From NCBI GenBank assembly GCA_012845835.1, contig JABAKD010000030.1, forward strand, positions 10,453,805 through 10,517,804: a stretch of 64,000 nucleotides of DNA. Direction: 5' to 3'. The notes under the pieces were generated by a model, which made no database searches, was not told the DNA's origin, and saw only the letters and a program-made list of their open reading frames with translations. Made by a program: the position numbers and the translations under genes. The stretch is from Undaria pinnatifida (lineage: Eukaryota; Sar; Phaeophyceae; Laminariales; Alariaceae). Positions 13,301-39,850 of the stretch are shown here, in pieces (the stretch's first letter is position 1; each line of letters opens with the position of its first letter).

Positions 13301-15498
13301 ACGGATCATTCCACATTAAGTTATCCCCAGAAGGCGTCTCGCATGGCACCCCTTACCAAACCTTGACTGCTTGGAAGTATCATGGCAATTTTCTGTTCTT
13401 AGCTGCACCCCTCGGCTACACGAAACGCAGCACTTTGGGCTACTATTTATGACCGGAAATGTGGGGAACTACGCATTCTTGTTGGCCTTACCTCCCGCTT
13501 AAGGTAGAAAGGAACGAACCCGGTGCGAATGCTCGGGTCGAGCAGGCTCCTTCGCCAGTACCGCATTATGAAATGTCGGGGGTCGTGCTCCCCATGACGA
13601 AGCGGACACCCCTCGGAACGAAGATACTCGAACAGCAGGCCTTCCCAAAACAACTTCAACACATCCGCGAATCTCTTGCCGACTTGCCGACCCCCATCTC
13701 GGATGAAGGCCATGATCTGTAGTTTTTACGCATTTTCAAATATATGTAAATATTATGGCAAACGAGAAGCCATGGATTAGAAAGAAGTTTTTATCGTGTC
13801 GGCCTCAGTATGAGATTCTCGAGCCTCGAATTTCTCTGTTGGATTCCTTCGCTCGGAAGCTTTCTTTGAGGGTCGGCTTCAACGCACCTCACCGTTCCGT
13901 ACCTCGCCGTGACCGCGTACGGGGGCTAAGAGAGACAAGCGAGAATTAGCCACATCATTAGAACTTGGACGCTACTCTCGAACTTTTCTTTGAGAAACAG
14001 AAACGCCGTTAGCTCGTTTCTCCACGGTCAGCAACATACAATCGGTCCGCGAGGCTCGGATCTATTACTAGCAAAAGCAAAGAGCTGAGTACGCACCTCC
14101 CCATGACTACGTGCAAAACTCATGGCAACCTACTAAGAACGGGCGACCGGTATAGTACGCAGGTTGCAAATATCAATATCGACCCTAAATTCGTCGAGCT
14201 CACAGCTGACGTTGTTGGAATAATTTTATAATACATGCAGTAGTCAGCAGTCAGCCAGCGTGCTGACCCCGGATGCTCGACTGAGTCCAAATAGCAATCG
14301 ACGCATCTCTCCGTGGGAGCACTAGACTAGAGAGTCAGTCAACGTCGGCTCGGATGTCGCGAAAACAAGAGGGCTGGTTCGCGCCACACGCATATATCTA
14401 CCGTTACCGAGTACAAGGTACATTCTGTTGTACATACGACCTGCTTGAATATTCAATCGAAATCTGAAGCTCGGAGTCGGACTCGCATGAAAAATCGTAG
14501 TAAGTCAGAGGTGCCTGTTGACTATTTTACCAGGTAGGCCCTCCGGTTTCACTTTACATATTTCGCGAACTATTTTCATGCGATAGTAGTGTCGTTGTTT
14601 GGTATCTAGTCTATATCTCTTGATTCGAAGGAGTTGAACTGCTACCCTGCCCTACCCGAAGCATAGGCATCGGCGACTTGTAGCAATAGTAACAAACAGT
14701 AGCAACGATATCGGGGCGTAACGCGAGTTTGAGGTCTCTGATCCCTGATCTCTGATGCAAAAATGACGCAACGTAGGACAGCAATATTCATCCATCTAAA
14801 CACAGCAGTACCAGGTACCAATAGACATTATAATACGCGAAGTCCGGTGCGATCAAGATAAGCATACGCCGGGCGGGCCTGCACGACTTGAACATATCCC
14901 GAAAGCACGATGCACAATGCATGCAGCAACGCCATTCTAGCGGGGATCCGGTGGATGGAGCATATCGGCATTGATTTTACCCCCAGCTCACAGCACACAG
15001 CACACAGATACAGCCTCTTAGCCCTGGAGTTCGATCGAATTGATATGTCGGTACGCAAACTCTGAAAGCTGAGTGATCCGTCGATCGCCCGAGTTTCGTT
15101 GCGTTATTAATAGTTCTCGCGTTCCCTACTGCTGTAGCACCCCTCATGACGCCAAGCACGGTTATTTGTTTGGGTGACTACGATACCTGTTGCTCTTTGG
15201 CTCTTCGCGGGCACGGCACGACGAATCCCAGGGCACCAAAGAGGCTGTTTATTTCGACCGCGTTGCACATGGACAGCAGCGTCTCCATCCCCGCCTTGCT
15301 GTCCTGGATGACCGGGTCGGCGTCTAGGAAGGGGTCGTACTTGCGATCGCTGTCGAACTTATCGAACAGCTTCGAGGCCAAGCCTCCTCCCGGCTTGCTG
15401 CGTGTTTTCGTCGTCGTCACCGCCGTCGTCGTCGTCGCAGCAGGCGCCATCGCCGTACTCGTCATGTTCGCATCGATATTCGCTGGCCCTCCAACCAT
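10320..15498 (-). CDS. Coiled-coil protein with basic tail, five exons, function unknown
   Basis: Minus-strand exons are 15498-15187, 13716-13492, 13015-12734, 12091-11189 and 10775-10320. All four introns lie in phase 0 with consensus ends (CAG|GTATCG, GAG|GTAAGG, GAG|GTGGGG, GAG|GTATTT; acceptors CAG). The product is about 725 residues. Residues 1-104 start with an Ala/Thr linker, then a helical stretch (GLASKLFDKFD...INSLFGALGF). Residues 105-179 are dense in aromatic and basic residues (FADVLKLFWEGLLFEYL, RHFIMRYWRR) and look folded. Residues 180-273 and roughly 430-520 are heptad-like coiled coils. The last ~140 residues are Lys/Ser/Gly/Pro-rich and basic, like a chromatin or nucleolar tail. 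I recognise no family. Met 15498 was chosen; Met 15465 is also possible. The gene diverges from the PSS gene. Confidence 0.72.
13717..15186 (-). other. Intron 1 of the coiled-coil gene
   Basis: A 1.47 kb intron. It contains a short copy (about 14160-14240) of a dispersed repeat also found at 16885-17096 and, inverted, at 26095-26285, plus palindromic TACCAGGTAC motifs near 14815. No coding signal was seen. The other introns of this gene are 10776-11188, 12092-12733 and 13016-13491 and hold nothing notable. Confidence 0.5.
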
Positions 15499-16003
15499 AT
15501 GTTGCGTGACTCGCACGTACGATATCCCCGTTTGCGTTGGCAGCGGTTGGCAAAATGTGAAAAGTTTCAAACTTACGGCCACCACAAAGCGTGTACACTC
15601 CAAGTGCTCTCCAGCGTACCGGTATCGCTGTTCCCAGGTACCTTAAACCTTCGAGCCTGCCACGCTCGCTGGGGTTTGAGGTAAGCCTACCTGGCATGTG
15701 ACCGACACACACCGCACCACACGTGCGGCCGACATGCGCGGCTCGACAAACGCACTCGACGGCGCGACAGCGCGGAACTGTCGTGCGGCTCAATAGCTAC
15801 CGGTTCATGTAACTTTAACATTCCCAATTCTCATTTCCCGATCCCCCCTCCCAAAACGCGAAAAATTACCCTCAACGCTTTGAACGAATGAACGCCATAT
15901 GATACGATGATACGATGATACGTACATCGCAGCAGCAGTGCTCCTCACAGCAAAGAGGGACGCTATTCCACGGGCTCTTATTCCACGGGCTCTCGTGACG
16001 TAC
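15499..16003. promoter_or_regulatory. Shared divergent promoter region
   Basis: About 505 bp between the start codons of two head-to-head genes, the coiled-coil gene (minus) and phosphatidylserine synthase (plus). No TATA box is obvious. A direct repeat (ttccacgggctctt/ttccacgggctctc) lies at about 15967-15993, just before the PSS ATG, in the likely 5' UTR. Confidence 0.35.
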
Positions 16004-32818
<16,815 letters not shown>

Positions 32819-33420
32819 CGAGACCGCGCCCACACAAGGGGGCGATGGAGCAGGGATGCGTAACCGTACTCATTATGGGTGGTTGAAAAAAAAAACGCAT
32901 CGCTCAAGAGTGGTGTGAAGTGTGGAGAGGTCGTGCCGCCGTTTGCTGTCCCTACTTGTACGCTTCAAGCGGTCCAGCCCTTTGGCCCTGGAACGGCGTT
33001 TTGGGGGACGAACTACCTAGTTTCAGAGTTGCATCATTTTTGCAGTAGCAATGGGCTTGGGAGCGTTGTTGAGAGACGTATGTATACCTTCACGTTACAC
33101 GTTCTGGACATTCCCTTTTTCGCTTTGGTACCGTTAGATGTTGGCGTGGACGGGCATAGGGTGATGGGGGTGCGATGATCCCTCTAATGGCCGACGTGTG
33201 TGTCCGGCTGGTCGTCTTGCATAATGAGTCCCGGGTTGGGCCTCACCGCCTTTGCAAGGTCGTCTCAAGCGGCCACGTTGGTGACCACGCTATGATACGA
33301 GTACGTTGTTTTTTTTCGTTTGTGCTGTTGACCGCCGTTTGCTTTTTAAACGTTTGTTGATTTTTTGTTGACCTTGCGCGTTGTTTCGCTCGGCTGCTCT
33401 CTTCGCGTTTTCGCCCTCCG

Positions 33421-33423
<3 letters not shown>

Positions 33424-33450
<27 letters not shown>
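33424..33450 (+). repeat. (CT)n tract before a candidate acceptor
   Basis: A run of CT dinucleotides followed by GTCTCTCCATCGGGCAG, a good polypyrimidine-plus-acceptor arrangement for the coding-like segment that follows. Confidence 0.85.
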
Positions 33451-33457
<7 letters not shown>

Positions 33458-33467
33458 CATCGGGCAG

Positions 33468-33591
33468 CCTGGCAACCATTCGTAGCAAGCGCCACACGGC
33501 CCTTCTGGTCGCAAAGTGGGGGCTGGTCGATGCGGTCTTCATCCTCTCCTTTGTCCCTCTCCTGTACCTCGTCAAGCAGTGGTCGTTCTAA
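33468..33591 (+). CDS. Candidate terminal exon with one membrane segment
   Basis: After CGGGCAG a phase-2 frame reads LATIRSKRHTALLVAKWG, then LVDAVFILSFVPLLYLVKQW and a stop at 33589-33591. Basic residues followed by one hydrophobic helix and a short tail look like the end of a membrane protein, plausibly PSS. The junction with 32692-32859 does not close in phase as read, so an intermediate exon or another donor would be needed. Confidence 0.4.
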
Positions 33592-35240
33592 TCCGGCGGG
33601 GGGGGCGCAGCAGGCGCAAGGTCTTGCGAGGGGGCGAGATGTCTCCCATTTTTTCGCACACAGGGTCTTGCAAAAACGATGTTGCTTCTCGTGTTTGGCG
33701 TTCCCTGTTGTGTGCCGCCGTTTCAACACGGGCCGGCGCGTAACGAGCGCGGGACATGTACGCTCGTAGATGCGAAGGAGGCCCCAGACTAGCAAACTTG
33801 TTTTGGCGCGCGCGCTTAATTAAGAAGTGCCTGCGATGTCACCCTGCGTTATGGAGACGCGGGCGTGCGGGCGCAGGCTGGTTGCGGCCATTTTTTTCGC
33901 CGTCAGAACACCCTGCGACATGTTTTGAAAAGGCAGCGCTAAATCATAGTAGTGGTACCAGGCGCACACTAACAAAGTAGCCCGCAGTTTGTTAGCAGTT
34001 GTTCGCAGTAGTAGTTCATAGTAGCTCGAGCAGGCTTGTCAGTTTGTTGCAAGTGTGAGTTTTTGGCTAAGCAATTAGTGGTTGTGCGCCGGCTCTGGAT
34101 AAATCGTACCGGCATCCGGCAAGCTGTTTGTTTTTTTTTTGAGTGTATGTACGGGTAGTTTCGTGTTGAAATTGCCATGTTTGAGCGTATGTCCTTGTAT
34201 CATATAGAGCCTATCAGCATTTTTATAAGCAGCTTTTTTTGTTTCTCCCGCTGGGCGTTCCTTGGCCCCCCGGGGGGAATATATATACCAGGTACATTAC
34301 GTAAGTATTAATAATATCAGGGAGGATCCTCCAAACAGTAGAAAAACATTTGGTGCCCGTATTATACGTATGATATTCTTCCCGAAAAAGCGCCGCCGGC
34401 GTCCCTTTGTGTGTTCGTTGTATAGTCTAGCCCTGTAGACTAAATTACCTGATATATGGGTTTGAAGTATCTTACATTTTTTTTGGCACGGTGCGACGCC
34501 GCTTGTGGTGGGTACGGGGGAAGGGTTGGGCAGCCTACTATATGTCTGGTACATCATTATTGGCAGCAGCGATGCAAAGATTGCGACACTTTTGCATTAA
34601 AGGTAACGGTGTACTGCCGAGCATCGCTGTTCCAATATGTAAGTTGACGGTACTCTTGCCCGTTGAAGGACGGCCGTCAACAAAATCCGTCATTGACAGC
34701 CGTCAAGGATTTCCAGCAGCATCTCAAGCCTAAAGAGGCCTTCGTGACGGGCCAACACTAGACCGTCAACCGATATATTTGCCGCTGTTCTTATGGTGGT
34801 GACTGCTGGCAATGCGTCTATCATCTATCTCCTGGACCCCCCGTGGGGCACGAACTTTCGCCGATTGCCCCCCCACCCAAGTACATATTGTAAGATACAT
34901 GTGTACTCGTCGGCTATACGACGTAGGAGTACTCCAGGTCAATCTTCGTCATGTTAATGTTAAACCCGACGATGGGAATTCGCCCGTTGCTTGATTTTTC
35001 GAATGTGACGTATTATATTAGGGTGTGAACTTCAGGAGATCCTTGTCGATATAATCCTCACAAGGGACAGGTGTGTCTATCGCGAGACCACAGCTGACAG
35101 CAGTATGAAACCCAGGTAGGTAGAGATTTTCTTATTGTTTCTCGAGCAAGGCTTGCTGATTTAGGTCAGGATACAAGAGTGATCGAGGGGGGGGGGTGGA
35201 AGCTTGGCTCTGGCCAAGCTCCAAATACCGGCTCTCGTAC
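33592..35240. other. Intergenic, no gene seen
   Basis: A/T-rich stretches, TACCAGGTAC motifs near 34288 and CCGTCAA repeats near 34665-34770. No coding signal that I trust. Confidence 0.4.
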
Positions 35241-37288
35241 TGGCAAGGGATCCAAAGCGTCATGCCAAGCGTCACTCCTGAATGCAAGCTGCTAACTGCC
35301 TACGTCGGCCACTTCTACAAGGCCACGTGTGTGACTCATTGCATACTTGAAGTGGGAGTAAGGACCAACTCACAATACATCTAATCCCATCGAGTCCTAT
35401 TAAAAGTGTTCTCCTAAGAACTATCCTACTTTTTATGCGAACGTGCAACTACCTATTCCAAGTCAATCAGCGAAGGGCGCGTAGCCTAAGGCAGGATGCT
35501 ACCATTGTTATATTTCCTACATGCTCCGCAGGTCCCGTGGTTCATTATACTGTTGTGCAATACATATATACGTGCCGATCTCTGGATCGCACGACAGGCT
35601 TCCTAAACACGCTACTGATTCCAAATATCACGAGTCCTATTCCAAATCACACAACTGTTGAAATAACGGAAATCCGACCTTAATTAATCAACAGGGATGG
35701 ACGGTTGATCTATTGCTCATTCATACAAATGGGACATACAGAGTAGCACACCATAACATTAGCCCACCCTGAATAGGTGTAGAGCAGATCACACGACGAT
35801 ATGGCGATGGCTAACTAAGACATCAGGAAATTGGGGAGTGGATCGAAGATACTGCTATTCAAAACAACGACAGCAAATGAGGCTATAGACCAACCCACAC
35901 CTCGTGATTGATGATTGATGGTTGATGATTGAGGCTAAGATGCCTCTGGTAGGGGTTAATCCGTGGGCCCACTGCCACTAAAGCGCTGGGCGGAAAGTAT
36001 TATTGGTGCAAGGGAACGCAGAGAACAAAGGAGGGGGCTCCAGAAAAGGTCAGCACCCGGACTGGGGACTGGGGAGAAGAAAAATGTGCACGGCAGGATA
36101 CCAGTCAGCGATTGAATCTCTGTGCTTGGGACGCAATGGGCGTGGGTAATGGAGCGCCAGAAAGGTAACCTCCGAACTAAAAACAGACATGTGCACTGCA
36201 GGATACCAGTCAACGACTGAATCTTCGTGCTTGGGACGCGTGGGCGTGGGTAAAGGAGCACCAGAAAAGGTAACCTCCGAACTGAAAACAGACACGTGCA
36301 CCGCAGGATACCAGCCAGCGACTGAATCTCTGTGCTTGGGACGCATGTGCGTGGGTAAAAGGGACACCAGAAAGGGGGTACCCGAAGCGAGAGAACACGT
36401 AAGCAGAAAAAATCAAGGATAGTGAAAGGCCATACCGAATAAGGGAAACGACAAAATTACTGCAGCCCTAAGGGCTCTATAACTGAAACAACGAAACTAT
36501 AGTACACCCTGAAGGTGTTGTAACTCGTTAACAAAATCACAAAACGAAACACAAAACACTGAGCTATGGTTGACGCTAGTGTACCGACATACTAAGGGGG
36601 GATAGAGGGGGCTCCGCGGGGCCCGTCAGCATGGCGTAGGACACCTCGTGCCTGTCCCCCGGCCTGATGACGCTGAAGGCACCAGGACCCGCGGACGGCG
36701 CTCCGTGGAGTGGTGTAAGATGATGGCAGGAAATCGATCTTGATCGGTTTCGGGTCATCGAAGAAGCGAACGATATAGGAGTTGGCGGAAGAATTGTCGG
36801 GCAAGGGATCCAAAGCGTCATGCCAAGCGTCACTCCTGAGTGCAAGCTGCTAACTGCCTACGTCGACCACTTCTACAAGGCCACGTGTGTGACTCATTGC
36901 ATACTTTAAGTGGGAGTAAGGAACAACTCACAACACAGCCAATCACATCGAGTCCTAGTATTCTCCTTAGAACCATCCTACTCTTTGTGCGAACGTGTAG
37001 CTACCTGTTCTAAGCTAATCAGCGAAGGGCGCGTAGCCTAAGGCAGGGTGCTACCATTGTTACGTTTCCTACATGCTCCGCAGGTCCCGTGGTTCATTTT
37101 ACTATTGTGCAGCTACGTATGTACGTGCCGATTCCTGGATCGCACGTCAGTCTTCCTAAACACTACTGATTCTCAATCACACAACGGTTGAAATAACGGA
37201 AATCCGACCTTAATTAATGAACATGAATGGACGGTTGATCTATTGCTCATTTATACAAATGGCACATACAAAGTAGCACACCGAAACA
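35241..37288 (-). mobile_element. Worn LTR-retrotransposon-type element, non-autonomous
   Basis: Two direct repeats, 35241-35758 and 36799-37288, match over about 490 bp at roughly 90% by eye and enclose ~1 kb. Read on the minus strand the repeats begin TGTT and end in or near TGCCA, the usual LTR ends, and a purine tract (AGGGTGGG) lies beside the inner edge of the downstream repeat as expected of a polypurine tract. The interior is too short for gag-pol. It holds a short coding-like stretch next to the upstream LTR and a ~115 bp tandem repeat. No clear target-site duplication. The element is broken and fairly old judging from LTR divergence. A TRIM-like family is the best guess. Confidence 0.6.
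36075..36375. repeat. ~115 bp tandem repeat, about three units
   Basis: Units share gtgcac.gcaggataccag, cgactgaatctctgtgcttg and gtgggtaaagg.gcaccaga. It lies inside the LTR-type element. Confidence 0.85.
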
Positions 37289-37289
37289 A

Positions 37290-37432
37290 TTACTGCTGTA
37301 CTACTACTACTACCACTACTACTGCTGCTGCTACTACTACTGCTACTACTATTACTACCACTACTACCACTACTACCACTACTATTACCACCACTACGAG
37401 TACTACTGCTACTACTACTAATATTACTAATA
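37290..37432. repeat. (ACT)n-rich microsatellite
   Basis: Tandem ACT with CTG, ACC and ATT variants, abutting the outer edge of the LTR-type element. Confidence 0.9.
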
Positions 37433-38194
37433 TTGTGTTATATGCGTTTTACCTAGGCTTTTGCCTTGAGAGCAAGGCGTTCAGAAGGTCGGCACCCGTT
37501 ATGGTGTAAAGATCTCGCCGCTCTCGATCAGAATTTTATCTAGATTCATATTGTGTGCTGTTCGCAGTTGGTAAACGTCAATGACGTTGTATCGCCAACG
37601 TTGTTGCTCGCCCCCCCCGCACCCAGAAGCCATACTTACGGCGCAAGCATATCCAGAGTGGGTTATTATCGTTAAACTCTTGTGTCACAACGAACAAAGA
37701 CCAACCCAAGTACAGCATTCCTATATATTTTCGGTTCCTTTCAGCAACCCGAACCTCACCACCCGTACTACGTACCAGGTATCAAGGGCACGTACGCACG
37801 TACCGGTACGCACGTAGACGTAGTTTGTTTTTCAATCCGACATGATGGCAAACTACGGTACTGTAGGTATGAGCATGGTTTTCTCTTTCTGGCCACCCAT
37901 CTGATACAAACTGTAGAGCGACGAGTCGGTCTTACGAGCAGTGCAGTGGCACGACGGTCCGAGCGACGGGCGAATGAACGGGTCGACGGTGAAACCGGTG
38001 GAGCGAGCGACCGAGCGACCAGGCGACGGGGCGCGATCGACGGTCACGTCCGTATTGTGGTGCCACCAGGTCCAACCTTGAAGTTACCTTAAGGACACCT
38101 ACGGAGAAGCAGGCCAACAAAGTTGTTGGCGCTGCTTTAGTAATACATATACCAGGTACCAGGTATATATATGCTGTCGGTAATACGGTTCGTC

Positions 38195-38615
38195 TCGGAA
38201 CCGCGTAATTCCTGTTGTTTGCCGCCACCCTGTGATTGGTGCATGCTGTGTTCTATTTAATAGATGAAAAACGCCCCAACGGCTGCTAGAATCGTTCATT
38301 GCTCTAGTTTCTCCCGACATTTATTTCAGCATTATTCGTTCATACTCTGAGTGGGACCGCTTTCACTAAGCGTGGCGTCGTCAGACGCATAAACCTTGTA
38401 TTTTGTCGAAACCAACACGAATTGCCGCCACCCCTTTGTTGATTCAATCTTTTTTCTGGATTAAACACATTCCAGGGGCTGCTGGGATCTTTTTGCTCTA
38501 GTTTCTCCCGCCATTTCACCATCGGTTCTTTCTGCTACTACTACTGTGGGATCGCTTCACTAAGCGTTGCCTCGTCAGACGGAGAAACCTTGTATTTTAT
38601 AAAAACTAAAGCACA
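38195..38615. repeat. Two ~200 bp tandem units
   Basis: Both share ttgccgccaccc, ttgctctagtttctcccg, then cactaagcgt and cgtcagacg, ending in aaaccttgtatttt. Divergence is moderate. Confidence 0.75.
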
Positions 38616-38659
38616 AATGTACGATATGAATGCCAATCGAACGACGGCGTCGCTTCTTC

Positions 38660-39590
38660 CTAGAAGTCGATGGGTCGAGGTCCGTACACTGACGATTCGG
38701 GCATCGATTCGGGTATCGTATAGCGATCACCAGGAGGGCTGGAGAGGATTGTGACGGTGATCGTGACCGCGTGCTCGGCGTTCGGGGTGACGGTCTCCGA
38801 GGCCGAAACGGAGGCTATTATGTGCTTGCAGACAAAGTATGGGCGAGAGGTGTCGGTCACCATTCATTGCTGCAGCCGGCCAGGTATACAGACAAACTAT
38901 CGAATATGTGCATTTGGGCGGGGCTATCAGCGCAGATGGACAACTCAGCTTCTAGAAAACGCGGCGTCTCCAGAGGGCCTGAGTGTGCTTCCAGCGGTAC
39001 AACATGTAAATACATGACCGCCTGGGGATGCGCTTACGGTTGAAGATGCGGACGCTGAAAGCCGAGGTGATCGAGACACTACTCTACGGGTGCGTGACGT
39101 GGAGCCCGAACAAGTTTGACTACGAGAGGGCACGACAGGTTCATCCCTCCATGCTCCTCCGATGCCTCGGCTGGCGGAGACGGAAGCGCGACGACCACAC
39201 TCTTTCGTACGCCGACGCGCTTGCCAAGAAAAACTCCGAGAGCATAGAGACGACAGTACGGAAACGGAGGATATTGTTTGCGGGATTCGTGGCACGTATG
39301 GGGGAGGAGCGTCTGCCACGGAGGATGATGCCTGGGGATCTGGTTGGGCGTAAGGGTTACTCAGGCGGGCAAGAGAAGGGTTTGATGGTGTGCCTGGAGG
39401 AATATATGACGGAATGTGGCATGAAGACCACAGGGTGGCGAAAGGGTGCACAGAAGGCCGGCAGATGATTTCCACGAGTCGAGGAGGGGGCAGAGACATT
39501 CACGCGGAAATGGCATGACGCCGAGAGCTGTAGAGATGCAGGGCGACACGCGAAGGCCGCGGCAGCACCACCCACCATCGGCATCTCTAC
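38660..39590 (+). mobile_element. LINE fragment with reverse-transcriptase core
   Basis: Translated plus-strand pieces spell a LINE reverse transcriptase. The YTDD active-site motif is encoded at 38685-38696, followed by VIVTACSAFGVTVSEAETE and IMCLQTK. After frameshifts comes a continuous 146-codon stretch (39028-39468) with AEVIETLLYGCVTWSP, MLLRCLGWRRRKRDD and RRILFAGFVARMG, the RT connection region I recall from abundant brown-algal LINEs. Stops and frameshifts, including a stop just after the YTDD, make it dead. This family differs from the C-tailed LINE at 22.8, 51.9 and 58.2 kb. Confidence 0.85.
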
Positions 39591-39850
39591 GCGGCGGGGG
39601 GGAGGGGGGGAGGGAAGGGGGTGGGGGCGGAGGAGGAGGAAAGGGGCGGGGGAGGGCGGAAGGGGGGGGGCGGTGAGGGGAGGGGAGGGAGGGCAGGGGG
39701 GGAGGGGGGGAGAGGGGGAGGGGGGGTGTACTCAATTTGTGCCTGGCCGTAGTCGTATGACACAAATTGAGTACACCCCCCGTCCCGTCCCCCCTCCCCT
39801 CGGGAAGGGGGGCGGGGTGGGGGAGAGAGGGGGGGCGTCCTGCCCATGAG
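39590..39850. repeat. G-run / C-run inverted structure
   Basis: A ~140 bp G-rich stretch, then GTGTACTCAATTTGTG, 19 bases, the exact reverse complement CACAAATTGAGTACAC, then a C-rich stretch of ~70 bp. Each half resembles the 3' end of the C-tailed LINE (AAATGAGTACGCCCC at 22.87 and 52.42 kb), so it may be two tail-only LINE remnants in opposite orientation. Confidence 0.8.

Noticed and set aside
39446-39765. Gly/Arg-rich and Pro-rich frames over the G/C runs
   Set aside because: Composition artefacts of homopolymer-like DNA.
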